From NCBI RefSeq assembly GCF_005239225.2, contig NC_133294.1, positions 16,567,631 to 16,631,630 on the forward strand: a stretch of 64,000 nt of DNA, written 5' to 3'. This document shows, piece after piece, positions 46,957 to 59,903 of the stretch. Below the pieces are notes generated by a model. It was not told the origin of the DNA, did no database searches, and worked only from the letters and a program-made list of their open reading frames with translations. The position numbers were made by a program, and so were the translations under genes. The stretch's first letter is position 1. Every line of letters begins with the position of its first letter. This DNA is from Populus alba (lineage: Eukaryota; Streptophyta; Magnoliopsida; Malpighiales; Salicaceae).

Positions 46957-47850
46957 AATTTGAGATATTTCAATTGTATATCTGGTCTGGATGAGAACAC
47001 AAGACAGTTGAATTTAGTATTTTAGAAAAGGGTAATCTGACTATTAGGCTGTTGAGTGGGGGAGATTAGGGAGGAGGAAATGAGGCTGTGTGATGATGAT
47101 TGGGTTGTGGGAAAAAGGAGGAAAATGAGTGATGGTCTTAGGGGAGGGGGAAACGGTGAGTCATATTTGTGATGGGGAGGCTGGTCTGGTTTACTGATTT
47201 GTTGTTGTTCAGCGTTGACTCTGTTGTGATTTGAAGATCTAAAGCAAGTTGAGCAAAGGTAGAAAACGAATACAACCTCAGATCAGCAACTGTCATCACC
47301 AAAAACCTCCACCCAGAAGACCTTAATTCTTCTCACTGGTCTGATGGAGGGTGAAGCTCCTCTCTTGCTTTCGAGTTCCCCTGCTCTGGACGAAGGGTCC
47401 TGTGCTGCTGGTTGGTTGGATCCAAGCCTTCTCTGTTTTCACCCGTGTTTCCTTACTCCTCTGCTCTCTGACGCTCCTCTCCCTGTGATTTCGTTCTTCT
47501 CTCTGTCCCCCGTGCTGCCTTGCGACTCTACTCGTTTTCTCTTCTCTGTGAAAGAAATATGGTTCACCGACCTGGGCTAAGTGACAGATCTGGATTTTGT
47601 GGAGGGGGGGCTGGAGGTGCTGGTGGGGCTAAGTTACGGATCTGGATTTGCTGGATTTACGGATCTCCACTGCATCTTCTGTCTTCTGGTTTAACTGTTT
47701 TTCATCTCTGCCATGGAAGGAGTAAAATGACCTTTCTCTCTCTCTCAAGTTTTGTTGATTATCTCCAACCTGCTCATGTGATGTGAACTTTTGTTGTTTA
47801 TATCATATGGTCGATGATAAAGGCCTGAGCTCAAGGATGCGATAGATTCT
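46957..47850 (-). other. LINE 5' leader and flanking DNA
   Basis: GC-richer stretch upstream of ORF1 with no domain-bearing frame. Plus-strand open frames at 47344-47786 are low-complexity. The LINE 5' end lies somewhere in here. Confidence 0.45.
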
Positions 47851-47879
47851 CGCACCAACGCAGTGAAAAATATATTTTT

Positions 47880-47912
47880 GCTCTCTCTATCTCTCTCTCT
47901 CTCTCTCTCAGT
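47880..47912. repeat. CT microsatellite
   Basis: Imperfect then perfect CT dinucleotide run. Confidence 0.85.
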
Positions 47913-48347
47913 AAAGAGAGAAGGTTTCTATATATCCTGCCATTTAAGAAGACTTGAGTTATTTAATAAAAAGTTGTTTAGTAATTTAACTATATTAAAA
48001 TAATCTCATTTTCATGTTATCGTTGTCTTTGTAATTATATTTATTCATATTGTTTAAAAAAAGATTAAAAATGTACCAAACAAGGTTAGAGAAGCTTAAT
48101 CTATATCCCTCGTTAATCTAAAACTAAACACAATTTAAAATAATAATAATAATAACTCACTGACTCATATAGTGTAACTCCTCCAAAAAAAATGAAAAGG
48201 GAAAGAAATACTGTATAATTTGAATGTACAGTTAAATGAATACATATAATTCCAAATATTTAATGTACAGTTAAATGAATACATATAATTTCAACACTAA
48301 CAACATCTCCATTTCTCCATGAACAAAAGAAGGTATTCAAAAGCATA
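47913..48347. other. AT-rich spacer downstream of DUF26 gene
   Basis: No gene. Contains a direct repeat of about 29 bp (tgtacagttaaatgaatacat) at about 48226 and 48263. Confidence 0.6.
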
Positions 48348-49351
48348 TTAAAGAACTAACAGAAACACTAGCACTGGAAAGGCCATGCCAATTGCAACTC
48401 GATGTGGTGAGGATCTTGTGGAACCTGCAATTTTGCCAAGTGACAAGTATATTTTGAATGCCAATTTACGATCAAATCAGGAATCGGACCGACAATTCCC
48501 CAAAAAAAAAAAATCAAATTTCAAACAAAGAAAGAGACACAGAGAGCAACAATTTGAATAATTCACAAAACTCACCTCCCTTTGCTGCAGGTGTTGAATA
48601 GTTGAAGTAGAACTGGTAGTCATAGTACCACATGCTGCAACTAGATCCATGAATATCCCAATTTCTCTTATTTCCAACAATATTTAAATATGTCGCCAAT
48701 TGGAAATCCAAGCACTTGCCACAGTCACTCTTGCTGAGATCTCTAGTGCATTGAGCCATGCCATACCTCTTCCCACTCTGTCCAACATCCAATACTGCGG
48801 TATAGAACATCGAGGGCTGGTTAGGAGTTGTAGAAGCAAGCGCTTTTGTGAAGTTAAGTCCTTCAGAAAACCACTTTTGCATCTTCAAAATTGGTCTCAT
48901 TGTAAGTTGCCATTCCTGATTGATCCGATTCACCGAAAATTCTCCGGTCAGAATACCTTACGAAACACCACTTAAACCAAAGCGTCGCATTTTTACTGTT
49001 TGAGCAGCCGTGTACCATGGTAACATTCTTGATGCAGGCTGCACAGTCTGTGGCAGAAATATCACCTCTGCATTGTGTAAGGCCATAAATCTTGTTAGCA
49101 CCTTTACCTGCTGCGGTCGTGTAGAAGCCATTTTGGATAGGCGCATTAGCAACAAGTGAATTCTGCAGCTCGCTCAGATTGGCTTGGTATTCACTGCTAT
49201 TGGTAGCATTATCAGCTTCACTACATAGCGAACCGAGATTGGAATTACTGTCAGCATGGCAAGGGCTAGATAACAGCAGAAAAGTTGAAAATATACCGAA
49301 TATTAACAATTCCATATTTTGAGTCCAGGGGAAACGAAGGGCAGAGGTCAT
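48348..49351 (-). pseudogene. DUF26 cysteine-rich repeat secretory protein, one 1-bp frameshift
   Basis: Starts at ATG 49351 or, better for a signal peptide, ATG 49315 (MELLIFGIFSTFLLLSS). Two DUF26 (stress-antifungal) domains each show C-X8-C-X2-C: QCRGDISATDCAAC and QCTRDLSKSDCGKC. Between them, near 48870, one extra G shifts the frame and gives a TGA at 48865-48863; the second domain reads in the next frame. The main exon ends at a GTGAGT donor (48575). A second exon 48424-48348 joins in phase and encodes a short hydrophobic tail (VAIGMAFPVLVFLLVL) before TAA. This suggests a membrane-anchored or GPI-type apoplastic protein. It lacks a kinase. The frameshift makes it a likely pseudogene unless it is a sequencing error. 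Confidence 0.8.
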
Positions 49352-51960
49352 GAACGTGATGTGTTCTCTATTTATCAAAACTATCAAATCGTTGCATTTG
49401 TGGAATGTAATCATGCTGTACTTGAAGTCAATGAAACCAGCTGTACTTGTTCATATAGCGTAAATGCATTATTATATATCGATGTGGATGAAATCATTTG
49501 CTTAAAATAAGCTCCATATGGATATGCTTAGCAATATAAAAATTGAAGTCAAACAAAACTAGCTTGTCGCTTTTGGTTGAATTAAAGCTTCTGGTCGACA
49601 TCTATATATAAGGCTGAAGTTTAAAATGGATGTGGATTTGATCTATTTTTTATTTTTGCTAATTTTCAACCATGTTTTATAACACAGACACAAAATTGTT
49701 TTCATCTCTTTTATTTGAAGACAATAATCAAATGTGTCGCCTTAGAACTTAAGAAACCCCAGTTCTCTTCTTTTTGCTTTAAACATGCCTAATTAATCCA
49801 TCTTGTTCTCATCCTATTTGTTTGTTGAATATATTTAAAGAAAAACTAATCACCTAAGATGAATAGATTTGAAATTGTGTCAAAACATTCAGGGGTAATT
49901 ATTTTTTATTCGGTTCAGTTTTTATCAAAAAAAATAACAAAACCAGTTTTTAAAAAAAAAAAAACCTAAACTGAACTAGAACCAGTTCAAACCGATCAAC
50001 TTCGATTCAGTTTGATTATTTAAGAACAAAAAACCGGTTTTGCTCGATATTTTCCTTGTTTGGCTCGGTTTTTTCAGTTTTATTCGGTTTGAGTTCTATT
50101 CGGTTCAGTTTTTTCAATTTCAAGCTTATAAAACTGAAACCAAACTGGTCAATTTTTCAAAAATTCTAATCAATTTAATTTGTTTCTTTTTCATGATTCG
50201 GTTTTTTCGGGGTTTTTTTTGTAGTTTTCTTGGTTTAATCTGTTTTTTAGTTTTTCTACTTACCCCTGAGATTAACATCATTTTCTCAATTAATTAAGAT
50301 AACATGTCCTTAGATACACAATTTAGGTGTGCAATTAGGGATTTAGATCTTTTTTATTTATTTTGATGTAACAAACCCAACCCAAACCAACCCAGAAATA
50401 TCAATTTTTCTAAACATGTATGCAAATGTATATAGATCCCTAGTGATTGAGGGTTTCTAATAACAAGCAAACAAGGGTTAAAATTAGTCTATTAAGTATG
50501 TAACATCACAGGCCGGTTGTGATTTTACACAGCAAAGATAACAACCAAAGAGTTGGTCAAGTAACTAACACTATTATTGTCCATGTTGTCTAAATCACAA
50601 GTTGACTTCTAAAATCGTATGATTTTTTGAGTCTACATATATTTAATTTGTAAAATCGGATTAAAAACTTGAAATCAGTAAAATCGATCAAACTCAATCA
50701 AACTTGGTAAAATCAGTAAACTCAAATCGATTTTAAGAGTTTGAAAAAAGTATGAAATTATGCAATATGATAATTTGTATATTAGCATTTTCATTGTTCT
50801 AAATTTATATCTTGCAAAACTTATGCAATCTGATAATCAAATGCTTTATTTTACTATAATTATTATAATTTTTTTAACAATATAAATTACCTATGGATTT
50901 CATTTCCATAAAATGAATATACCTATACAATCTTACAGCTCCTTATTTAAACTATTAACATATCAATTGGTATTTTTTCTCTATTTTAGCTGGCAAATAT
51001 ATAGAATAAAAGTTGTAAATTGGCATACTTAATTTTTAGAGTAAATAATGTTAAATAACCTATTAAAATTTGAAGAAAACTCATTTCTTGTAAATGGCAA
51101 AATAAATGAGTCGATTTGTTTCAAAAAATAGAGAAATCAATGTGAAAAAAATAAATGGACTTTTTTTATTATTTATTTCACTTTTATTTTCATTGTGTTG
51201 TATTGTTGATTATTACTTGACAAGAATTGTTAATATATAATTAGTAACAAAAATTTACTTATAATTTTATGATTTTACAATTCGAGTTTATAATTCAAAT
51301 TTATATTGTATAATCCATATCGTGTCAAAAAAGCATTTTTTAGAACTTTAATTATTGCTCTCAAATTGGATTTCTTCATCCCTTCTGAAATCAAAGAAGC
51401 AGGGAAGGTGGAGAGATTGTGAAACGTGCTATGTTCTCTAGTAGCATATTTTGCTTCCAAAAAACAACCATAGAGTTGACAGTGCAATGAATACTTTTGC
51501 TTTCAAATTGTACATTTTCACCCTTGTTGAATCTTAGATGCTATGAAATGAGCTATATATCTTCTGTAGTTGTGTTCAGATCAAACTCAAAACTATTGCA
51601 AATTATTGCATATATTCTTTGCTAGCTGTGGATAAACATGCTTGGCAATACAAAATTGAACTAAACTTGATTGCACATAGTCATCTCCCAGATTGTCAAT
51701 GCTTAATTAGCAATATAAAAATTGAAGGGATTTACTTCTATAATCTTTGAAGATTATACGACAGATTTTTTTGGATTATTAAATGTACTAATCCATATGG
51801 TTTCTATTGAGTAATAGTCAATCAAATACTTAAAGATTCAGACCACGAAGGTCAGATAAACATTTTTTTAAGAATAATATCATTAAATAATTACCCTCCT
51901 ATGTTGAATTAATTTATTAAATTAAATTAAATTAAATTATAAGGTTCAGTAAGTGCTGAG
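49352..51960. other. AT-rich intergenic, with ggttc/ggttt low-complexity block
   Basis: No gene. 49900-50270 is a degenerate run of cggttcagtttttt and gttttttcagtttt motifs on the plus strand. No element termini recognised. Confidence 0.55.
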
Positions 51961-51964
51961 GTCA

Positions 51965-52094
51965 CATAACACTGTTAAATGCTTGTCAGTAAGATAGCCG
52001 AGAGGGGGATCATCGTGCATGGCCCATTGAGCTGCTAAAATAGCTGACCCAGAACTACCATCATGGCCCATAACACTGTTAAATGCTTGTCAGT
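51965..52094. repeat. 26-bp direct repeat spaced 104 bp
   Basis: cataacactgttaaatgctt plus six further bases are identical at 51965-51990 and 52069-52094. Confidence 0.85.
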
Positions 52095-52329
52095 GGCATT
52101 TTCTCCTTTCCTTTTGCCCTCCCTTCTCTAGTTAGGATTCCTTTAATCTCAATTATTTTATTTTTTAATATTCCTTTAATCTCTAGTCCTTGGCCCTTTT
52201 GTTTTTCCTTTCCTTAATTTTCCCCTTTTTTTTACAAACAAAGAACAGATACATGGAGAGAAAAATATAAGAGTTTGTGCCTACATTAACAACTTCAATG
52301 GATAATTTTATGAGTTTTCTTAACATGAT

Positions 52330-54640
52330 ATATCAATATAAAAGAGTTTCTTTTTAAAAACCATTCTAATTAAGAACATATTTAGTCATTTTTAATATTT
52401 ACACTTATCTTGAGAACATCAGTGATTGAAGAACATATGTTAACACACGGAAAATTGTTTTTTTTTTTTTTTTGGAATAAGTCGATATGTTAACACACGG
52501 AAAATTGTTAATCGGGTTCTTGGTGAAGATGGTTTGTTTTTGTCAGGTTTTGATTGTTACAGCAGGTGCTTGGTCTCAAGACCTCTATTGATTTGGAATA
52601 GTCAATGACAGGTGGTAGTTTAGCTTAGCAGTTCTGTTTTGTATGGAGGCAAAGCTGCATACTATGGTTGTTGCTCTGTTCTTGTGGTTCTCTTGGTCTT
52701 TTCCTTTTCGTTTTGTTTCTTTTGCTAAACTAAGACGTAATGCGATTTCATTATTTACAATTTATTATTGTTCACCCTCTCTTGTATATTTTCATTCTGG
52801 ATCAGAGCTGTGTTATTTTTTTATGTCATTAAATATTTTCTCTAGATTGGATTTTTTTTTTTTTTTGGTTAAATTGATGGTAAATTGCTTTGATTTGTTA
52901 TGAAATACAAAGATTAAAAGATAAAATACCAAAGTAAAAACACAAGAAAACTAGGTGGTAATTTCAATCAATACATTTTGTCTATTTAGGTTTAAAAAAT
53001 TCACTTCTAGTTAAAAACTTCATTTTGTTTAAGTTTTTGAGTCCAAGATATAAGAAAGAGTCACTATATTCTGGTTAAAAAAAGAAGATTATCGATTAGC
53101 ACCGATTCCAACTACATGAAAAGTCAATTTTAGTATTAATAGATTTCATTCAATGAAAAAAGTTTTAATGATGTAAAAATAATATTTTTAAAATTTTTAT
53201 TTCTATTAAAAAATACATTAGCAATACTTAAATATTTTTCTAAAATTCAATAAAACTACATATTATGCAACAAAACACATCTGCCTTTTTTTCCTTCTTA
53301 TTTTTAGAAAAACAAAGAACAGTACAGGTGTGATAAGAGAGCAGAAGACACTTACTACGTGCCAATAATATTGGAAGCAACCCGTTAGTTGGTCAGTCCC
53401 GTTGTCGTAGCAACATTGCAGTGAAATATCCCAGACGAAGACGAGCCACATATTGAAATTGGCTTTAGTATTTTGTTGCAGGCTGGTGACACAGGACCAT
53501 GCATTTCCTTTTCGTTGATGGTACCACCAGAAGAAGATTCATTTTGACGCACGGACGGAGAGCATGCATGATATAATATCAATATATATAAAGAGTGTAT
53601 TTTAAAACCATTCTAATTAAGAACATGTTTATTTATTTTTAATATTTACACTATCTTGAGAATATCAGTGATCGAAGGATAAAAAGCAAAAGAAAAAAAT
53701 GTGCATATGTTAACACACGGGAAATTGTTAATCGTGAGAGATAAAAAGAGCTAGCATCGATCACTATTAAAGAAACTAAGACGAATTGCGATTTCTATAC
53801 AATTTTATTACTGTTCACCCTCTCTCGTATATTTTCATTATGGATTACAGCTGTTTTTATATCATTAAATATATTTTTTTCAATTAGACTTTTTAATTGA
53901 TGGTCAATTGTTTCAATTTGTTATGCAACGGAAAGATTAAAAGACATGATACCAAAATAAAAACACAAGGAAACTAGGTGTTAATTTCAAAGTTAATGCA
54001 AAAAGTAAATTTCAGTCCTCCTATTTTTCAATGGATACATTTTGTCCTTTTAGGTTTAAAAAATTCACTTCTAATTTAAAACTTCATTATTATTTTTAAG
54101 TTCTTAAATTTAAAATATGAGAAAGATTCTAGATATCGTTGAAAAAAAAATTATTGATTAACATAGATTCCGGCCATATAAAAATCATTTTTGATATTCA
54201 TAGTTTTCATTTGATGAATAGTAAAAAAAATGTCAGAAGTACTTGAATATTTTTTTTTTTAAGCTCAACAAAAACTTTGATGGCAGCATTGCGAGAAGAA
54301 CTATCTAGTTATACCTAAATCTACACTAACACATGGAACAAAACACATTTGCCTTTTTTACTTCTTATTTCTAGAAAAACAAAGAACAGTACAGATGTAA
54401 TAAGAGAGCAGAAGCACTTACTAAGTGCCAATAACACTGGAAGCAACCCGTTAGTTGGTCGGTCCCATTGTCGTAGCAACATTGCAGTGAATCCCGGACG
54501 AAGACGAGCCACATATTGAAATTGGCTTTAATATTTTGTTCCAAGCTAGTGACACAGACCATGCATGCATTTCCTTTTCGTTGGTGGTAGCACCAGAAGA
54601 AGATTCATTTTAAGCACTCACGGAGAGCATGATTGGGAGA
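52330..54640. repeat. imperfect tandem duplication, unit about 1.05-1.25 kb
   Basis: Blocks recur in the same order. ccattctaattaagaaca is at 52361 and 53609. A taagacg ... gcgattt block is at 52732 and 53776. A 300-bp block with aaaacaaagaacagtaca is at 53308 and 54376, and it ends in agaagaagattcatttt near 53533 and 54596. Copies differ by substitutions and indels. Short minus-strand frames in the 300-bp block (near 53263-53582 and 54321-54562) share a CCYDNGTDQLTGCFQ-like string, but no family was recognised. Confidence 0.75.
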
Positions 54641-55148
54641 AGTATACGAGGTAGTACTTTTATGTTTTTGTCTAGATACACTTTTGATAAAAGAAAGATT
54701 CCGTGGATATGAAGGTATTAAAGCATGTCTGGTCCATTTCTATGGCTGGCTGGCTGTCAAATGTAAATCCTTTCTCCTCCTTCTAGAATCCAAGAAATAC
54801 AACAAACAATATTTTCATTTAATGGTTTACTTTTTTAACTGCTTCATATTAATTTGATCTTGATCATGCTTATAAATTTAATTTTGATATATAAAATTGA
54901 TTCGAGAACATGTTTAAATTAGAAAATTTGATCCAACCCAGAAATCCAACTATTTGATGTCAAGGTCTAGACAGCCCAAAATATATTTTTAAAACACTTT
55001 TAATTCACTTTTGCAAATTGAATTTGGGTCACTTTTGTACTCTACTTTTCTAGAGAAATCCGAAAAGCAATAGAGCATGCTCTGAGTTATGCTGGATTTG
55101 TTAAACTCACAACCCTTTTGGTTGCCTTTAACATGCTTTGCTTTGCTT

Positions 55149-55149
<1 letters not shown>

Positions 55150-55184
<35 letters not shown>
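55150..55184. repeat. GA microsatellite
   Basis: Perfect AG/GA dinucleotide run of about 17 units. Confidence 0.9.
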
Positions 55185-55186
<2 letters not shown>

Positions 55187-57055
55187 ATGCTCTAAGTATT
55201 GCTTTCACAAGTTAGAATATGCCTAGTGCATTCGTAGTCCTCGCATTCCACTTCTTTGTTATTCTTACAAGTAATGAATAAGATGGATGACCAACTACAC
55301 TATATATCATAATATTATATTTCAGAAAGAATAATGAAATAAAAAAACTTAAAGTAAATAAAACTTAAAGAGTAAAAAAAACCAACCACGTCAAGTAAAA
55401 TGCAAGTCAATTATATATATATATACTAGATTGATCGATGTGGGAAAGGGATGTGTATAAAATTCAAAGAAAATATTAACACATATGAATCTTATGCATT
55501 ACATTAATCCCACTCATGGCTACCCACTTGGGTTTTACAAATGATTGTAAATACAATTTGTTCAAACAAACTGATCAGCATATTTCTTGACGACCAAATT
55601 ATATATTGAGACAAAACTTGAGAGATAATACCAACCTAACATATATATATATAACCTAATCGAAGATTTCCGGTAGCATTTTGGCCTTATTAGAAGTGAC
55701 ATATAATCTATATTATCTCAATGATCATATTATTGGTGTAGGGCGCAGGGAGATGGCGATAAGATTATAACCCAGATGTTTTATTTTATTTATTTATTTA
55801 TTAAGAACAACGGGCAAAGAAAACATTACAGCATTTCTAGAAAAAAAATGCTTTAGAACTGCCATAGTAACAACTGGTTTTATGTCTAAATGGTTACCAA
55901 ATCTTAAACATCCAGTTTACAGCAAAACAGCTAACTATATGATAAATTGATTCTCATACCTCCGAATGTACCTCTTTATAATCAAAGAAAAATAAATATA
56001 AATAATTAAGATATAGTAAAAGATAATCTCCATGTCAGTTATCACTGCTACGTTAGACAATATTACGTCAAAACGAAATAATTAGTTTGCTATATGATGA
56101 TACCTACCATCTTCTAGACCAAGATTCCAAAAACCCTATACGCAAAAGGTTACAAAATCCATTATTTGTCACATCATTTGATAATATATCTGTGTAGTGG
56201 ATTATCGTTGATGTTCACTTCACTACACACATTAGAAACCAACCCCCACTAGTTGTTGACGTTAATGTTCTTGGTTTGTGTCTATCTCTTCCTTCTCTTT
56301 CAGTCCTGTCTTTCATGATTTAGGCAATGAAAGAAAGGACTGAGCTGAAAGCCTTTTCCAACTGGGGTGCCCATATGTCACGAGCATGTTTTTCATTCTG
56401 AGCTTTCATGTCTGTGTGTGCTCTGGTCCATATGACAACAAGGACAATAATTGAACTTGAGTTTTATATATATATATATATATCTTGTTTCAATTTCCTC
56501 TAGTACCAAGGCATCAACTGCCAGCATTTTGAGCATCGGTATAATATAAATGTTTTTCACATCAATTGTGATGGCCTCGGGGTTATGAACTCCTTAGACC
56601 GAGCCCATGTGTGTTCTTGCATAGGTTTGCTTGATTGATATAGTGAAAATTCACCAGAAATAGAAACAAGAGGGAAGCAAACGCTACTGACAGATGCAGG
56701 TCAATGCTAGCGGCTTAGGTGGCCGGATTTGTAAGGAGAGTGGCCGGATTCGCTTGAAAATGTATAGGGAGGGGTTGTTGTTTTTTGACATGAGGTTGAA
56801 GAAGAAATAAGAGGAAGAGATAACTGTAGGGTTTTAATTTATTTATATTTTTCAATTGAATTGTCATTGATAATTCTATCAGTATTGCTAACATATCAAA
56901 TTGATGAAAATTTATTTTTTATTTACTTTTATTTCATCATAATTTTCATAGGAATTACAAACAGATTTGTTCGTGATATTTTAATTAAAAATTATTGATT
57001 AATATTGTTCATTAAAGGTTTTTATTGATATTTATCAATTTTCTAGTAAAAATAA

Positions 57056-57110
<55 letters not shown>
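57056..57110. repeat. AAT microsatellite
   Basis: Perfect AAT/ATA trinucleotide run of about 18 units. Confidence 0.9.
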
Positions 57111-57981
57111 TATAGTTGTTTGAATATACATTCACTCACCTATGGCATCCAATTATCTCAATAAAAAAAAATAAAAAATAAAAAAGAGGAATATGATCAC
57201 ATGATCACATTAATTGAAACACGATGGATTATAACCACTGTTGCTTTACGTTCCATTAATTACAGAAATAGAACTGCTTTGAAACCTGATTACGTTAGAG
57301 TATTAATTTTTTTAACGAAGTCATCACTAACATATTCTTCGATAAACGCTTTTGGATATAGAAAATGCCAACTCTGTAAGATTCCTCCACATGGCATTTC
57401 CAGCCTTCGGATCATCTCAAAAGACAAAATTAAAGACTATTTTTTTTATAATAATTCTTGAAAAATTAAATATCTATTAATTAGTTTTTCCAATGATATT
57501 TAACTATAATTAAAGTGAAGTAATTGATATGGTTTTCCAAGTCCTTAACTCTTTATAAAACGGGCTGCATCCATAAATTCCACATAATTATTAATATCAC
57601 TCGAAAGCTCTTCTGAGATATCCAAAGGACTCGATGGTTAACTATATTTATTCTTTGTTTTTCTTTTACTTTAAAGAATTTGAATCTTGAATCAATAATT
57701 AGGAGATTTTATTTTTTAAAATATATTAGATAAATATGAAGGTATGTCTTTAAAATAGCTCAAAAATAAAATTTAGTTTTAATTTACGTACAAATTAATT
57801 TGAATACATCGTTAATTATCCAAAAAAGATCTTGTATGAGAATTTGACACATCAAGGATGATCATACGTCTCCAACAGAAAGGAAAATCTTACCAAATTC
57901 TATCCAAGATATTTCTGAATAAAAAAAATAATCATTTTAAAAACTTAAATCCGTTTGATGGAGTTTGTCATTTGATTGATT

Positions 57982-57986
57982 CCAAC
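57982..57986. repeat. target-site duplication (left) of solo LTR
   Basis: ccaac, identical to 59654-59658. Confidence 0.9.
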
Positions 57987-59653
57987 TGTTGCTACCTATT
58001 TTTTGACCCATGTTTTGATATATTTTCAAAAAATCCAAAAAATAAGAAAAACAATGAAAATCCAAAAAAATATGTTTTTTAATATATTTGCGTCATTTTA
58101 GCATTTTCAATGTCGTCTGAAAAAGAATTTAAATTTTTAAGGGTCTTTCAAACGCGTTCGACTTTTCACGCGTCGTTTTTAAAATCATTGATCTTCCGCA
58201 TCGAGTCGACGTTGATATTGCTCATTTTCAAAAAATTACAAAAAAAACAAGAAAAATCAAATTTTACAAAAAAGAAAGTTAAGGGACCAATGTTGAAAAC
58301 TTGGTAATATTTTTTTTTTTTTTTGCCTATAAATACTGGTTTCAAACACTTGCAAGGGGGAGGTTAATTTGGACACATTCAAAAAAACACAAAAACCCTA
58401 AAACCCAACTTTTTCTCCCCACTCAAAAAAATTGGCCGGCGGCGCCTCCCCCCTTGATTTTGAATTTTTTCCCCCGGGGTCCTTGGATTTTTCTCTCTTA
58501 GAACCAGAGAGCCAAGGACCCCTCACCATTTTTGAGATCTTCTCATTTTTCCCCGCCGCTCCTTCATCCCTCTCTTCCTCCGGTTTCCCCAGCCAATCGT
58601 CGATCTGCTCTCCTCCATTCGAGGCGGCAGCAGCAGCGGCGTCCATCTCAGCTCTCACTCTTCTCAGCCGACAACACAGACGCCTCCACCACCAGCAGCC
58701 CCTCTCTCACTCACGGCGATCAGGCAGCAACGCCTTCCTCCAACACCAGACGAGTTCAGCCTCCAGTAGCAGCGGTCAGAGCAACCGACCCAGAGCAGCC
58801 CCAAGGCAGCCTCTCCCTCTGCTGCGACCCAGAGCAGCACCGCTGCCACCGACCGGCGTGAAGACCACACAGCAGCAACCCCAGCAGCGCCGTCCATAGA
58901 TCGGCTGCCACCGCCACAGACACCGCCCGATCTGCCATCCTGAAGCAGAGGAGAAGAAGAAGAAGAAACCCACGGACTGATCTGCAGATAAGAGCAGATC
59001 CGAAACGGGCAGAAGAAAATTAAACACAGATCTAAAAAACTAAAACCGACTGCTCTTTGTGTGTGTTTCGTGTGTTTGCAGGTGACCGGACCCTCACCGC
59101 CGGCAGAAAAGTGAACGAGGGAGGAAGGCGCTCCATACACCCCTGGTTGCCAGTTTTTCCAGTGGCGGCGCGTGAACCCACGCGCCTCCAGTAGCGGTGG
59201 CGCGTGGGAAGACGCGCCGCTACTGTTCAGTCGGGTTTAGGTTGCTTCCCAGAGTCGTTTTTCTTGAATTTTGGGGATTATTGTGTAATTTTCAATTGTT
59301 GATGTATATTTTATTTAATTTGAATTCAAAAAATAAAAATAGTGAAAGTGAATGTGTGTGTTGTGTATGTGTTTTATTTTCAGATATAAATGAAGAATTT
59401 AATTTATACGTTTGATTGGATTCGTCAAAACCACGAAGCAGCTTACCTAAGGTAGGGTGCGTTAGGGGTGCTAATACCTTCCCTAACCACAACCAGTCCC
59501 TTACCCACGAATCTCTGACAAGACCAGTACATCCGGTTTCCTAGTAGCCTTCAATAAATTACTAGGTGGCGACTCCAATTCAAGCAAACAACAACAATGA
59601 GACTTAAATCGCCAGCCCGATGCCGCGCGCTGATTTTTTTTTGGGGTGCGACA
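57987..59653 (+). mobile_element. solo LTR related to gypsy family 2 (1667 bp)
   Basis: Starts TGTTGCTACC and ends TGCGACA, as in the LTRs at 16415 and 24579. It shares the AT-rich opening, the CT/CA-rich leader and the U5 block (ggtggcgactcc near 59570). The middle is diverged and shorter. No PBS or internal sequence follows, and a perfect 5-bp TSD flanks it. It is therefore a solo LTR, left by recombination between two LTRs. A TATA box (tataaata near 58327) and a GC-rich leader are intact. It ends 250 bp before the start codon of the downstream transporter gene, in the same orientation. Confidence 0.93.
58327..58334 (+). promoter_or_regulatory. TATA box of solo LTR
   Basis: tataaata in an otherwise T-rich context, about 340 bp into the LTR. 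Confidence 0.55.
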
Positions 59654-59841
59654 CCAACTTCAGAATAAGACAATTGATCATGTGTTCATTAATTGCCTGC
59701 TTGCCGGCCATGACCATTAGGTTACTGCCTAGTGGAAATAGATATAGCTCAAGGTGTCTGTTTACTAATTGTTGATGACGACGACTGTTTTTGTTTCTTT
59801 CTTAACTAAATTCATGCAGACACAAGATCCTCCTTCTCTCT

Positions 59842-59849
59842 TATAAAAA
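59842..59849 (+). promoter_or_regulatory. probable TATA box of TauE/SafE gene
   Basis: tataaaaa 62 bases upstream of the ATG, implying a leader of about 30 bases. It lies 188 bp after the end of the solo LTR. Confidence 0.6.
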
Positions 59850-59903
59850 CACCTATACAACCCTCTTTTGGCACACCACAGCAGCACCCAGAATTCTTAG
59901 CAA

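Larger units (their letters stand above)
40362..47340 (-). mobile_element. L1-type LINE (non-LTR retrotransposon), nearly intact
   Basis: On the minus strand ORF1, ORF2 and a 3' poly(A) (plus-strand T run 40362-40375) occur in order. ORF2 carries endonuclease, reverse transcriptase, zf-RVT and RNase H, the plan of plant L1-like LINEs. Only one frameshift was seen in about 2,100 codons. The 5' boundary is not sharp; the GC-richer leader extends past the ORF1 start to at least 47340. No target-site duplication matching the bases next to the poly(A) (gtgcaatccttgg) was found by eye. Confidence 0.9.
54641..57981. other. AT-rich intergenic stretch
   Basis: No gene supported. Contains a GA microsatellite (55150-55184), short AT runs and an AAT microsatellite (57056-57110). 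Confidence 0.55.

Noticed and set aside
47344..47786. Plus-strand open frames near the LINE 5' end
   Set aside because: No domain, antisense to the LINE leader, low complexity.
53263..54562. Short minus-strand frames with Cys-rich strings in the duplicated block
   Set aside because: Too short, frames differ between copies, no family recognised; kept only as a repeat.
57201..57461. 86-codon plus-strand frame
   Set aside because: No domain, AT-rich context, no splice or promoter support.
58432..59140. 100-158-codon open frames on both strands
   Set aside because: GC-rich, Ser/Pro/Ala low-complexity frames inside the solo LTR leader with mutual overlap.
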